A stretch of 64,000 nucleotides of DNA from CBDFNN01 sp965250215 (GCA_965250215.1 CBDFNN010000004.1:4402001-4466000), one strand, 5' to 3'. Counted from the first letter of the stretch, positions 42,912-52,272 are shown. Notes: a model not told the origin generated them from the sequence alone. Numbers and translations: made by a program.

Positions 42912-44196
42912 TTTTTGACCAATGTCCCATCAGGGCTTTTACAAATGTCGCCGCTCGTTCAAGATTCTGAACCGTATTCCATTCATGAACCGAATGAAAT
43001 TGTCGACCTCCTGTGAAAATGTTTGGAGTTGGTAAACCCAACTCAGACAAACGGGATCCATCTGTACCTCCTCTTATGCTCGTTGCCGTCAATTCAATGC
43101 CGAGCTCCTTTGCCGTCTCGAACAAATAGTCCACGGCTCGCGGATCAGAGTCATGGATATAAGCTGCCATATTTTTGTAGCTATCTTCGATTCTGAGATC
43201 GATCTCTGCACCCGAATGTGTCGCAAGAAATTCTTCTCTTAGCTTGATTAAGAAAGATTTCCTCATCTCAAGCCCCTCTTCCTCAAAGTCGCGCAGAAGT
43301 ATTTTCACCCTGGCTACTGAAACATCACCCTCGAATTTGTGCGGATGATAATAGCCTTGTCGACCTTCCGTTGTAGATGGTCTTTCTGTTCGCGGAATTC
43401 GGCCAACAAAATCCGCAGCAATTTGCAAGGCATTTATCATTATGCCTTTGGCGTATCCCGGATGAACGTTATGTCCTTTCACAAGGAGCTCCGCTCCCGC
43501 GGCAGCAAAGTTCTCCGTATCAACTGTATCGATTTCACTTCCGTCTATCGTGTAGGCCACATCGCATGAAAGTTCGGACAAATCCAATGCTTCAACACCT
43601 TTCCCTATCTCTTCATCGATCGTGAAGCAGACTCTTATTTTTGGTCTTGGCGTATCGCTGTGAAAAAGGTCTTCAACCACTTGCATGATTATAGCAACGC
43701 CGGCCTTGTCATCACTTCCAAGTAGTGTGCTACCGTCCGTAGTGATGACATCCTCCCCAATGTGGTTTTGCAATTCTGGGTCAATCTCTTCGCTAAGGAT
43801 AACATTGCCGTCCTCGGAAAGAACGATGTCCCCTCCGGCGTAGGCATAGTGGATCTTTGCCTCGACCCCATGACCTGGCTCATCTGGAGAGGTATCTAAA
43901 TGGGCGATCAGGCCCACGGTAGGCCCGGTATATTCGACTGGAAATGCCTCGAGTGTAGCAAATACGTATCCCTCAGGATTCATATAGGCGTCTTTCATTC
44001 CGATGCCCAATAACTCCTGGACCAAAATCCTAGATAGGTCTTTCTGTTTTTCTGTCGATGGTATGCTGTCGGATGCCGGATCTGATTGCGTATCGATTTT
44101 TACGTATTCGAGAAATCTCTTTGCGATGTTTGGGAGATCGTTTGTCAATACCTGCGAAATTTGGATTTTAGTTTTACGGAAGTGTGGGAAACCCAC
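42901..44196 (-). CDS. pepT: Peptidase T (tripeptide aminopeptidase)
   Basis: The 431-residue protein matches M20B peptidase T: FLEYVKIDTQSDP near residue 30, LIAHLDTSPDEPGHG (metal His and Asp), LLGSDDKAGVAI, FTIDEEIGKG (catalytic Glu), TIDGSEIDTVDTENF and HSVHEWN. It cleaves N-terminal residues from tripeptides in the cytoplasm. The first about 20 residues exceed the family's usual start, so initiation at an internal codon near LTNDLPN is possible. Confidence 0.95.
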   Translation of the reverse strand: MGFPHFRKTKIQISQVLTNDLPNIAKRFLEYVKIDTQSDPASDSIPSTEKQKDLSRILVQELLGIGMKDAYMNPEGYVFATLEAFPVEYTGPTVGLIAHLDTSPDEPGHGVEAKIHYAYAGGDIVLSEDGNVILSEEIDPELQNHIGEDVITTDGSTLLGSDDKAGVAIIMQVVEDLFHSDTPRPKIRVCFTIDEEIGKGVEALDLSELSCDVAYTIDGSEIDTVDTENFAAAGAELLVKGHNVHPGYAKGIMINALQIAADFVGRIPRTERPSTTEGRQGYYHPHKFEGDVSVARVKILLRDFEEEGLEMRKSFLIKLREEFLATHSGAEIDLRIEDSYKNMAAYIHDSDPRAVDYLFETAKELGIELTATSIRGGTDGSRLSELGLPTPNIFTGGRQFHSVHEWNTVQNLERAATFVKALMGHWSKNAS

Positions 44197-44313
44197 TAAG
44201 TCATTCTACTTCTTGTCGCGTTAAACTATCCCGTATTGGCATTTGTTCGTCGCATCGATCGGATCTTGAATTGAATAGCAGAATGCAAATGGGCTCTCGT
44301 TCCAATCACAAGT

Positions 44314-44937
44314 CTACTCTAATCCTTCTTCAGAGTCAGCGATAATGTGGATCGAGAAATTTTCAGGATTTTTCCCCTCAGCCAGCGAAAAGAAGGTATT
44401 TAAACTCTCCATATCAGAGTTGAAGTTATCATTTGGGATCAGAAGATCGCCAAAAGTTATCGTTTTCGTTTTATAATCGAATGAGACGGGAAAAAGAGGA
44501 ACATCTGCCTCTTTCGCCATGAAGTAGAAGCCTGTCTTCCATTTGTCACGCTTGGATCTTGTGCCTTCGGGGGTAATGGCCAAAGCCATTTTATCGGCGT
44601 CCTTAAAGGCCTGAGCTACCTGATCAACTACACCGAGCTTTTTATCCCTAATTACCGGAATTCCACCGAGAGCTTTCATGATTCTGCCCACTGGTGGTTT
44701 GAAGAGACTGTCCTTGCCCATCCATGATATCTTCAATTGTATCGCGGCCCTCGCTGCTATCCCAACAAAGAAATCCCAGTTAGAGGTATGTGGCGCCACG
44801 ATCATGATGAACTTTGGAACGTTCGGGATTTCGCCAGCAAACTTCCAACCCATCAGTTTCATTTGTAATCGCCCAAGAGCCTGGGAAAGGAAATTTCCCT
44901 TCCGTGGAAGCTTCGATCCAACAGTGTAATCTTTCAA
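44314..44937 (-). CDS. Lysophospholipid acyltransferase family protein
   Basis: The 207-residue protein has the PlsC-type motifs: APHTSNWDFF (H-x4-D catalytic pair, near residue 49), then LGGIPVIRD and ITPEGTRSKRDKWKTGFYFMA. It is short and belongs to the 1-acyl-glycerol-3-phosphate acyltransferase-like group that is often found in Bacteroidota. It is likely to act on phospholipid or aminolipid precursors at the inner membrane. It is separated from its neighbours by 120 and 37 bases. Confidence 0.85.
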   Translation of the reverse strand: MKDYTVGSKLPRKGNFLSQALGRLQMKLMGWKFAGEIPNVPKFIMIVAPHTSNWDFFVGIAARAAIQLKISWMGKDSLFKPPVGRIMKALGGIPVIRDKKLGVVDQVAQAFKDADKMALAITPEGTRSKRDKWKTGFYFMAKEADVPLFPVSFDYKTKTITFGDLLIPNDNFNSDMESLNTFFSLAEGKNPENFSIHIIADSEEGLE

Positions 44938-44974
44938 GTACTGTTACGAGTTACGGAGGCCAGATTTCAGTTGT

Positions 44975-46132
44975 CTATTCCAAGCCTTTATAGGTAAAAG
45001 CCACTAAGGTCATATCATCTGCTTGTTCCTCCTCTCCAGCAAATAGGTCAACCTCTGTAACGATGCGCTCAATTAACTCCTCTGGCGAGTCGCCGATGTA
45101 TTCGCCAAGTATTGTCGGCGAGCGCTCCTCCATGAACTCCTGTCTGTCGGCATTCTTTGCCTCAGGAATTCCATCAGTATAGAAAAGAACCGTGTCTCCT
45201 GGTTTTAGATAGGACTCTCCAGTGGAGTATTCAAAGTCACTAAGCAAACTCACGGCAGGACCTTTGCTATCTTTTAGTTCTCTTACCTCGCCGTCGGCCT
45301 GCAAAATAAGTGGCGGGAAATGGCCGGCATTGCAGTATTGAAAGCGACCACTTTCCAAATCCAATAGACTGGAAAGTACGGTGACAAACATCTTTGGAAG
45401 GGATCGTGGAAACAGAAGTCTGTTTAGCATCCGAAGACTGTCCCCAGGCGTTTCCGATTCCTGAATGACGCCCTGCATCAATGTCGTACAGATCGCCATA
45501 TAGAGTGCTGCCGATATACCTTTTCCGGAAACGTCTCCGATACTGACGGAAAGAACGTTTTCGCCTTTGAGGAAGAAATCAAAATAATCGCCACCCACGG
45601 ATTTGGCTGGTCTCATGAAAGCAGAACCAACGACCGAGGGATGTATGGGGAAATCCATAGCCAAGACGCGCTGCTGTATTTCGCGAGCTGAGTCTAATTC
45701 TGTTTTCAAGACCTTTAAGTCAGATCGTGCTTTCTTGGCCTTTTTTATTTCTAGGACATCTTTTCCAGCCTTCTGAATGGTCGCCTTCAGATCTTCGAAA
45801 TTTATGGGTTTTGTGATAAAGTCATAGGCGCCATTGTTCATAGCCTGTCTAATATTGGACAGATCACTATAGGCCGTTACAACGATGGTCTTGAATGATT
45901 CTTCCAACTCTAACACTTCACCCAGCAAGGTCAATCCGTCCATTCCAGGCATATTTATGTCTGACAATATGACATCTATATCGTGATCGCCTCTAAGAAA
46001 TGCCAGTGCCTCATTTCCATTTTCTTTGAACTCGAAACTCCATCCTTCATCTCGAACTTCTCGTCTGAATCGCTGACGTACGAGAGCAGCCATATCGGGC
46101 TCATCATCAACTACGAGAATATTAAATGACAT
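44975..46132 (-). CDS. Response regulator with PP2C/SpoIIE phosphatase output
   Basis: The 385-residue protein has a receiver domain (residues 1-120; VVDDEPD and phospho-acceptor Asp58 in SDINMPGMDG, TKP near 109). A coiled linker (KKAKKARSDLKVLKTELDSA) follows, then a SpoIIE/RsbU phosphatase domain with SVGGDYFDFF, IGDVSGKGISAAL and ADDMTLV metal ligands. Such proteins dephosphorylate an anti-sigma-factor antagonist when phosphorylated. The large sensor kinase starting at 47181 lacks its own receiver and could be the partner; this is inferred only from closeness. Confidence 0.92.
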   Translation of the reverse strand: MSFNILVVDDEPDMAALVRQRFRREVRDEGWSFEFKENGNEALAFLRGDHDIDVILSDINMPGMDGLTLLGEVLELEESFKTIVVTAYSDLSNIRQAMNNGAYDFITKPINFEDLKATIQKAGKDVLEIKKAKKARSDLKVLKTELDSAREIQQRVLAMDFPIHPSVVGSAFMRPAKSVGGDYFDFFLKGENVLSVSIGDVSGKGISAALYMAICTTLMQGVIQESETPGDSLRMLNRLLFPRSLPKMFVTVLSSLLDLESGRFQYCNAGHFPPLILQADGEVRELKDSKGPAVSLLSDFEYSTGESYLKPGDTVLFYTDGIPEAKNADRQEFMEERSPTILGEYIGDSPEELIERIVTEVDLFAGEEEQADDMTLVAFTYKGLE

Positions 46133-46494
46133 AGGAGTATTAGTAATAACTGTCGAGCATAAGGGCTGCAGTACTCTTCAACGAACGACTTAAGCCAAAA
46201 CAGGCTAGATAATCTACAACAATGATTACATGGATGACATTACTCGAGCTTTTCGACTGGATTTCTCCGTTTTAACGCAATAATAATTCCAATTTTTTTA
46301 TTCGCTTATCAAGCCAGACAATTTCTCGTTTATCCTAGTGTACCCCAGCGAGAGAGCTAATAACTAGTCCGAAGTGGCCGGTTTTGTTAGATTACCCCAA
46401 GATTAAATATGAACAATCGACTGTGTTAACTTAACATTGTCCTATATTTATCGTAGTTCCACCTACTAACCGATTTCTAACGAACCACACCGCT
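46133..46494. other. Intergenic region (362 bases), divergent promoters
   Basis: Divergent region between the response regulator and the repeat protein. No gene of any size was convincing. The half near 46495 is AT-rich and has ATTGTCCTATATTTATCG about 50 bases before the start, a weak match to Bacteroidota promoters (TTG and TAnnTTTG-like). No other element was recognised. Confidence 0.4.
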
Positions 46495-47052
46495 ATGAAA
46501 TACTACACCCTTAAACTGAGCACGGTTCTTGCCGTCATACTACTTTTAGCCTCAAGTCCTTCCTTTGCTCAAACCGATTTAGCGACTTCCAGTGCGGCCT
46601 TTGATTCGGGTCTGAGCGATAAAGATCTCGCCCTGAAAAACGAACTATTGGCACTGGATCCTACCAATACCAAGCATATTGCAAAAGGTGCTATATACTT
46701 CTCCCAAGACCTTGCAGACGAAGGGCCTCAACCTGATGCTGACGAAGGGCCTCAACCTGATGCTGACGAAGGGCCTCAACCCGATGCTGACGAAGGGCCT
46801 CAACCCGATATGCATGTAGTTGAAGGCGGCAGTGTGATAGTTCTTGAGCTTGTGTACGGAAAGTTAAATACAAACGTTTTGTTTGGGACTGCCGAATGGG
46901 ATAAAGTTACCATTCGCGGCACAAGAATTGTAACAAACGAACAGAAGATCGAAGTGAATCGATACTTTATTCGAACATTTACTGTTGAGGAAGGTGCGTG
47001 GAAGATTTCATCGTGGGTCGAGATGACTCTCAAATCTGATGATGAAGAGTAG
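46495..47052 (+). CDS. Exported protein with four perfect ADEGPQPD repeats
   Basis: The 185-residue protein has a signal peptide ending SFAQ near residue 26. Residues 74-105 are four copies of ADEGPQPD. The N-terminal 50 residues are mixed, and the C-terminal 75 residues look like a small beta domain (IVLELVYGKLNTNVLFGTAEWDKVTIRGT, FIRTFTVEEGAWKISSWVEM). I recognise no family. The repeat is an acidic, proline-rich linker. It is followed by a terminator hairpin. Confidence 0.8.
   Translation: MKYYTLKLSTVLAVILLLASSPSFAQTDLATSSAAFDSGLSDKDLALKNELLALDPTNTKHIAKGAIYFSQDLADEGPQPDADEGPQPDADEGPQPDADEGPQPDMHVVEGGSVIVLELVYGKLNTNVLFGTAEWDKVTIRGTRIVTNEQKIEVNRYFIRTFTVEEGAWKISSWVEMTLKSDDEE
46714..46809 (+). 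repeat. 24-bp tandem repeat x4 in frame
   Basis: Four units of 24 bp encode ADEGPQPD. They differ only at a few silent positions (CCT/CCC, GCA/GCT). As the unit is a multiple of three, copy-number change alters linker length but not frame. Confidence 0.95.
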
Positions 47053-47081
47053 TCGATGAGCTGGCTCATTTAGAATAGCTC

Positions 47082-47109
47082 CGGAGTCTAGCAGTCATGC
47101 TAGACTCCG
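47082..47109 (+). terminator. Rho-independent terminator
   Basis: CGGAGTCTAGCA (47082-47093) and TGCTAGACTCCG (47098-47109) form a perfect 12-bp stem with a 4-base loop, followed by CTTTGTTT. It lies 30 bases after the repeat-protein stop. Confidence 0.9.
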
Positions 47110-47180
47110 CTTTGTTTAGGGTCATGGCACTCGAATATTCATCTTTGGGGTCGATCTGAACCTTTAATAGTGACCTAACC

Positions 47181-50100
47181 TTGAAGGTAGATAGCAGACG
47201 TAATAATGCTGAGAATCGGAGCCTGGCACTTGTTGCCAAGCTCCGATTCCTTTTATTATGGTGCTCCATCTTAGCGGTGGGCGGATCATTGGTCCACGCT
47301 CAGGATGCATCCAGATCCGGTTTAAGTCCACTCAGAAATTTCGATCCTCAGGAGTACGGATATAATTCGCAGAACTGGGATGTAACTCAGTCCGATGCGG
47401 GACTCATCTATTTTGCCAATCGAAACGGCGTTTTAGAATTTGATGGCGCCAGTTGGAATCTGTATCCCCTTGAATCTGGCAATACAGTAAGATGTGTCAC
47501 CTCGAAGGACGGTACCATCTATGCAGGTGGTAAAGGTGAATTTGGATATCTTTCTCAGGAATCCGGAAATGCTCTCAAATTTATCAGTCTTTCTACAACG
47601 ATCGAACTGGACTTTGCCGATGTATGGTCTTGTATCGCAACTGAGTACGGAGTCATCTTCCAGTCGTCCAACTATCTTTTCCTATATGACGGAGAGCGCG
47701 TTGATATCTACAACATTGCGGACGTCGCAGCCGCAGATTCTATGGAAAACCCTAGATATTATTCTCCATACACGCTTGGGGATAGGACTTTTGTCTCTCT
47801 GGGTGGAGGAAATGGAATTCTCGAATTTGACGGGGAAGGATTCACATTCATCGAGGGCTCCAATTTGCAGAGCTCGGTCCTTGGTTTATTGCCGCATGAC
47901 GACTTTGAATTCATCGCCGTCACAACGAGAAAAGGACTTTTTACTTATGACGGTGACTCCTTTTCTCCATTTGAAACTGACGACGATAACAGTTTCGTTG
48001 GCAATAATGTTTACAAAGCCACAACGCTTCCCAACGGTAATTGGGTGCTCGCTAGTACCGGCGGAGGCGGCGTTACTATTCTAAATCAGAACGGCGAAAT
48101 TGTTCAGAAACTGGACTCAGAGCTAGGACCAAATCGGACCTCTTTGACAGGCATACATGCTGACCCGTCCGGCAACTTATGGATAGCATCTGAATACGGA
48201 ATGTCATTCTCGGAGGTGTCTTCTAGCTTTCTAGAATTCGACGATCGCTTAGATCTCAATGGACTTCCTAATGACGCTCTGGTTTTTGATGGCAAATTAA
48301 TCGTCTCAACCAATCTAGGCGTACAAGCCCTTGATCTTACAAGCGCCAATCGAGAAGTAAATAAATTCAGCAACATCGCAGGTCTTGACCATCGGTCGGT
48401 GGAACTTCTTCACTTTGATGATCAGCTTATCACAGCAACTTATTCAGAAGGCGTCTATCGATTCATGGATGGAATAGTGACTTGGCTTGGTGGAGTCGTA
48501 TATGATATCAATACTTTAAAGAGGTCAACCAGAAACCCCAATCGTATTTTCCTAGGTTGCATAGGAGGTGTTTCATCATTCCTGTACGACAGGGGTCAGT
48601 GGATCGACGAAGGTTATTTAGTTGAATTCTCGGGTGATGTCGGTTCTATTCTGGAGCTTCCGAACGGTGATATATTAGCGGGAACGTTTTATAAAGGAGT
48701 TGTCCTACTGCGCAAGCAAGAAGGCAGTGACTCCGTAGATGATTTTCATATAGAATATCTTGGTGAAGAACATGGTCTCAGCACCCAAGGAAGAGTTTAC
48801 CTAGCACTCATTGATTCCCAGGTTAAAATCTTAACGATTGAAGGTATTCTGCAGTATGAGAACAATCGATTTGCTCTTGATCCTCAGTTTGAACGTGTCG
48901 AAAAATCGCTGGATAATAACTTCGTTTCTCTGACTCAAGGAAAGAACCGTCTTTGGGGAGCCGGTAAAAACGGTCTCTACGCTCTAGTCTTAAACGAAAA
49001 CGGTCTCTACCAAGTCGATGCTTCTTTCTTGTCAGGAAGGCAAGTAAACAACTTGTCTATCGGCCAAGACGGAAACATTTGGATAACCGAAAATGAACTG
49101 ATCACTCTTTTTGACAGTCAAGCAGAAATCTTATCCCCCGAAGCTCAGACCTTGATTAGGGAAATTGAAGATTCGAGAATTGACTCTACCCTGTTCCACG
49201 CCTCCAACAATACTTCTACACAACCACTCCTAGAAATTCCGCATGAGAATAGGTCAATAATTGTACGCTTCGCGAATCTCGGCTTTGACACCAAGTTGAG
49301 CAGTTTATTCAGATTTCGACTTCTTGGGCTAGACTCAAATTGGTCCACCTGGACACAAGAAACCTCGACAGACTATCCCGACTTACCGTCTGGACTCTAC
49401 AACTTTGAAGTCGAAGGTCAAAACAACAGAGGTGGTGCAAATACGATTGCCAGTATTCCGATTAGAATAAAGGCTCCATGGTATGCTACCATCTGGGCAA
49501 AAATTCTTTACGCAGTTCTTTCGGTCCTAATTTTGGCCGGCCTCCTTTCCGTGATGCGCAGGCGTTTCGTCGCTATGGAACGAGCCAGATCTTTCTCTCG
49601 ACTCACCGAGGCTCATGATCAACTGCAAAGATCCCACGACTCTCTTCGTCAGACACAACGACAGCTTGTTCATGCTGAGAAATTGGCTTCAATGGGCCAG
49701 CTTACTTCAGGAATTGCCCACGAGATTAAGAACCCTCTTAATTTCATTAATAACTTCGTTGAGCTCAATGACGAATTGCTTACTGAGATTAAAGAAAATC
49801 TGATTTCCTTCAAGGACAGAAAAGTTGGAGAGGTCTATCCCGATCTGAAGGCAACCCTAGACGATATCAAGGAAAACTCTACGATAATAAAAAAGCACGG
49901 TCAACGCGCTGACCGAGTTGTCCAAAGCATGATGGAGCATGCTCGAGGTGGCGAAGGCGAGTTTTCGATAGTTGACTTCAATCAATTTGTAGAGGAATAT
50001 GTCCACTTAGCTTATTTCTCAATCAAATCGAAGAAACAAGGCATCAATATCGATTTGGTTCAGGACTATGATTCCGCCTGCAAAAAGGCTCCCTTAATGA

Positions 50101-50510
50101 CTCAGGAGCTTGGGCAAGTTCTCATCAACCTGCTTAACAACGCCTATGATGCCATCGCAACACGACTGGAATCGGAAAGCGATCCTGACTTCAAACCACA
50201 ACTCGTAATATCAACACGATTAGAAACCGAGACAAATTCCCATGTCTTAGAGGTTCGGGACAATGGATCCGGCATGAGTAAAAAAGTGATGGATCACATT
50301 TTCGAACCTTTCTATACGACTAAAAAAGCTGGTGAAGGAACCGGACTCGGTTTATCCTTAAGTCACGAAATGGTGACCGTTGGACATGGAGGTAGCATAG
50401 AGGTTAAATCGGAATTGAATAAGGGCACTACCTTTAGTTTGATCCTTCCATTGAAATCGCTGGAAAGTCACTATCAGACTCAGATGTCCACTCCAGAATT
50501 CAATTCCTGA
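47181..50510 (+). CDS. Two-component sensor histidine kinase with periplasmic propeller and Y_Y_Y domain
   Basis: The 1109-residue protein starts at TTG 47181 with an N-terminal signal/membrane segment (LRFLLLWCSILAVGG). About 650 residues of propeller repeats follow (for example GLIYFANRNGVLEFDGASW), then a Y_Y_Y-like domain (YRFRLLG type, FRLLGLDSNWSTW), one membrane helix near 770, a coiled coil and a kinase core. His847 lies in GIAHEIKNPLNF; the N-box is LINLLNNAYDAI; the G-boxes are DNGSGM and GTGLGLSLSHE. There is no C-terminal receiver or HTH, unlike many Bacteroidota hybrids. The response regulator at 44975 is the nearest candidate partner. Confidence 0.92.
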   Translation: MKVDSRRNNAENRSLALVAKLRFLLLWCSILAVGGSLVHAQDASRSGLSPLRNFDPQEYGYNSQNWDVTQSDAGLIYFANRNGVLEFDGASWNLYPLESGNTVRCVTSKDGTIYAGGKGEFGYLSQESGNALKFISLSTTIELDFADVWSCIATEYGVIFQSSNYLFLYDGERVDIYNIADVAAADSMENPRYYSPYTLGDRTFVSLGGGNGILEFDGEGFTFIEGSNLQSSVLGLLPHDDFEFIAVTTRKGLFTYDGDSFSPFETDDDNSFVGNNVYKATTLPNGNWVLASTGGGGVTILNQNGEIVQKLDSELGPNRTSLTGIHADPSGNLWIASEYGMSFSEVSSSFLEFDDRLDLNGLPNDALVFDGKLIVSTNLGVQALDLTSANREVNKFSNIAGLDHRSVELLHFDDQLITATYSEGVYRFMDGIVTWLGGVVYDINTLKRSTRNPNRIFLGCIGGVSSFLYDRGQWIDEGYLVEFSGDVGSILELPNGDILAGTFYKGVVLLRKQEGSDSVDDFHIEYLGEEHGLSTQGRVYLALIDSQVKILTIEGILQYENNRFALDPQFERVEKSLDNNFVSLTQGKNRLWGAGKNGLYALVLNENGLYQVDASFLSGRQVNNLSIGQDGNIWITENELITLFDSQAEILSPEAQTLIREIEDSRIDSTLFHASNNTSTQPLLEIPHENRSIIVRFANLGFDTKLSSLFRFRLLGLDSNWSTWTQETSTDYPDLPSGLYNFEVEGQNNRGGANTIASIPIRIKAPWYATIWAKILYAVLSVLILAGLLSVMRRRFVAMERARSFSRLTEAHDQLQRSHDSLRQTQRQLVHAEKLASMGQLTSGIAHEIKNPLNFINNFVELNDELLTEIKENLISFKDRKVGEVYPDLKATLDDIKENSTIIKKHGQRADRVVQSMMEHARGGEGEFSIVDFNQFVEEYVHLAYFSIKSKKQGINIDLVQDYDSACKKAPLMTQELGQVLINLLNNAYDAIATRLESESDPDFKPQLVISTRLETETNSHVLEVRDNGSGMSKKVMDHIFEPFYTTKKAGEGTGLGLSLSHEMVTVGHGGSIEVKSELNKGTTFSLILPLKSLESHYQTQMSTPEFNS
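47214..47248 (+). other. 15-bp hairpin within the kinase leader
   Basis: AATCGGAGCCTGGCA (47214-47228) and TGCCAAGCTCCGATT (47234-47248) pair with one mismatch around a 5-base loop, then CCTTTTATT follows. It looks like a terminator or attenuator but lies inside the first codons of the assumed kinase reading frame. Confidence 0.7.
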
Positions 50511-50670
50511 TCTTGTCTAAGCTAGCACTAAAATGAGCAATGACTGGGTCAATCTCCTGTCTGAGAAACCACAGTAACTCACTGATGTAGTGTAACGCAT
50601 AAGAAGAAGAGGCCACTCAGAGAGAGTAATGTTAAGGCCCAGAATTGCCCAATAAATCTCAATAGAAAAG

Positions 50671-51726
50671 ATGGATATCGCCGCAGCAGACGCTTCAATC
50701 GAGAGTGTTAAAGAGTACTACGGAAAAACCCTAAAAACACAGGACGATCTAAAGACGACGGCCTGTTGCACAGCGGACGCCCTTCCGAACTATATCAAGA
50801 ATATTGTCGCGGAAATCGAAGACGAGGTCGTCATCAAGTACTACGGATGCGGATCCCCGCTTCCTGTCAGTTTAGAAGGCTGCACCGTATTAGATCTTGG
50901 AAGCGGAACTGGTCGAGACGTCTATGTCGCCTCTAAGCTCGTTGGTCCAGACGGATACGTGATTGGCATCGACATGACGGATGAGCAACTGGAAGTCGCC
51001 AATCGGTACAAGGAATCCCAGACTCGGAAATTCGGCTTCGACACACCTAATGTCGAATTCAGAAAAGGCTACATCGAGGATCTCAAAGGTGCTGGTATCA
51101 AGGACAATTCTATCGATGTCGTCATTTCCAATTGCGTCCTGAATCTTTCTCCTGAAAAATCAAAAGTCTTCGAGGAAATATATCGAGTCCTCAAACCCGG
51201 AGGCGAGCTATTTTTTGCAGACGTTTTTGCGGACAGACGTATTCCGGAGGACTTACAATACGATCCGATTATCAGAGGCGAATGCCTTGGCGGTGCGATG
51301 TACGGAGAAGATTTCCGCCGAACGATGAGCGAGATCGGCTTTGCCGATTTCAGGATCCTAAAATCCTCCCCGATAGACGTCGAGGACGAGCAGATTGCGC
51401 GCAAGCTTGGCAATATTAAATTCCGATCAGACACTGTCCGAGCTTTTAAACTAGATAGCTTGGAAGATCGATGTGAGGACTTCGGCCAAGTTGCTACCTA
51501 CCTCGGCACGATTGAGGAGAGCCCCCACTCTTTTGAATTAGACGATCATCATCTATTCGAGACAGGCAGACCCATGCTGGTCTGCGGTAATTCCGCCGCG
51601 ATGCTTGAGGAGACAAGGTTCGGAAAACACTTCAGAATCGACGGCAAACGGGATACTCACTTTGGGCTTTTTGACTGCGAGCCGGCACCTGCAAACTCCG
51701 ATACTGAAGGTGGGAGTTGCTGCTAG
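50671..51726 (+). CDS. arsM: Arsenite S-adenosylmethyltransferase
   Basis: The 351-residue protein has the Cys pattern of ArsM: Cys32-Cys33 (TTACCTADALPNY), Cys155 (ISNCVLNL) and Cys205 (RGECLGG). The SAM-binding motif is VLDLGSGTGRDVY at 73-85. It methylates As(III) to methylated arsenicals in the cytoplasm. The C-terminal about 100 residues are the usual ArsM tail and end GGSCC, a possible extra metal-binding end. The four-helix-bundle element begins five bases after the stop. No arsR or efflux gene is near. Confidence 0.95.
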   Translation: MDIAAADASIESVKEYYGKTLKTQDDLKTTACCTADALPNYIKNIVAEIEDEVVIKYYGCGSPLPVSLEGCTVLDLGSGTGRDVYVASKLVGPDGYVIGIDMTDEQLEVANRYKESQTRKFGFDTPNVEFRKGYIEDLKGAGIKDNSIDVVISNCVLNLSPEKSKVFEEIYRVLKPGGELFFADVFADRRIPEDLQYDPIIRGECLGGAMYGEDFRRTMSEIGFADFRILKSSPIDVEDEQIARKLGNIKFRSDTVRAFKLDSLEDRCEDFGQVATYLGTIEESPHSFELDDHHLFETGRPMLVCGNSAAMLEETRFGKHFRIDGKRDTHFGLFDCEPAPANSDTEGGSCC

Positions 51727-51730
51727 GAGA

Positions 51731-52272
51731 TAGTCGTCAAATCTCAGTTGCAGTCGTCAGGAAGATTAGCTGAGAGCAGCTCTAACGAAGTATATCTCCC
51801 TTATGAATTCTGAAATCTGACGACTGAAGACTGACTACTTCCTCGCAAGTTTGAGCAATTTGGAAAGCATCTTCTTTACTTCAATTGTTGTGGACCTCCA
51901 AGCAGTAAACTCCTCAAGGTTGACAAGGGCAGCCTGCTTAAGAAAAATCAACTGGTACTCGACTTCGCAAGCGGAGCTAAAGGCCATCTGGAAGAAGTGA
52001 GCTTTGTCTTTTTCAGTCCTCCGTCCACATCCCTCCGCTATATTGCAGGAGACGGAGAAGGAAGATCTTCGAATCTGATTTACGAGATACCTATCATTGT
52101 AACCGACCCGCTTTGTTGCTTGATAAATACTGAAACTTAGAGCATGCGCCTTGCGCCAGACAATTAGATTTTGAAAGTCCTGCATTCAATTTAATAATAA
52201 AGACACCGCATCACTCAGTACATAACCTTCTCAGTTCTTCTCTGACGACTGAAGGCTGAGGGCTGACGACTA
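51731..52272. mobile_element. Small element with terminal inverted repeats and a four-helix-bundle gene
   Basis: The left end (51731 to about 51776) begins TAGTCGTCA and reads TCAG/GTCAG words. The reverse complement of the right end (about 52226 to 52272) begins with the same TAGTCGTCA. With one gap, the ends share CTCAG, CAGTCGTCAG, GAAGA and CTGAGA in the same order, about 35 of 47 positions. An internal inverted copy lies at 51816-51834, and its 19 bases match 52241-52259 in direct orientation at 18 of 19. Inside is one gene on the minus strand. No clear target duplication flanks it. It separates arsM from aceK. Confidence 0.6.
51835..52185 (-). CDS. Four-helix-bundle protein (23S rRNA intervening-sequence type)
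   Basis: The 116-residue protein matches the S23/avd-like four-helix-bundle family: DFQNLIVWRKAHALS at the N-terminus, then QIRRSSFSVSCNIAEGCGR and the Leu-rich last helix. In Leptospira and Coxiella such proteins are encoded in 23S rRNA intervening sequences; the related Avd protein binds RNA in diversity-generating retroelements. The function is unproven. Here the gene is enclosed by inverted and direct word repeats, and its stop codon lies within one of the words. Confidence 0.92.
   Translation of the reverse strand: MQDFQNLIVWRKAHALSFSIYQATKRVGYNDRYLVNQIRRSSFSVSCNIAEGCGRRTEKDKAHFFQMAFSSACEVEYQLIFLKQAALVNLEEFTAWRSTTIEVKKMLSKLLKLARK

Noticed and set aside
47181..50510. Hybrid two-component system with C-terminal receiver and AraC domain
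   Set aside because: The protein ends shortly after the ATPase G-boxes; no receiver or helix-turn-helix follows.
51731..52272. Diversity-generating retroelement because of the Avd-like four-helix bundle
   Set aside because: No reverse transcriptase and no template/variable repeat pair lie nearby.
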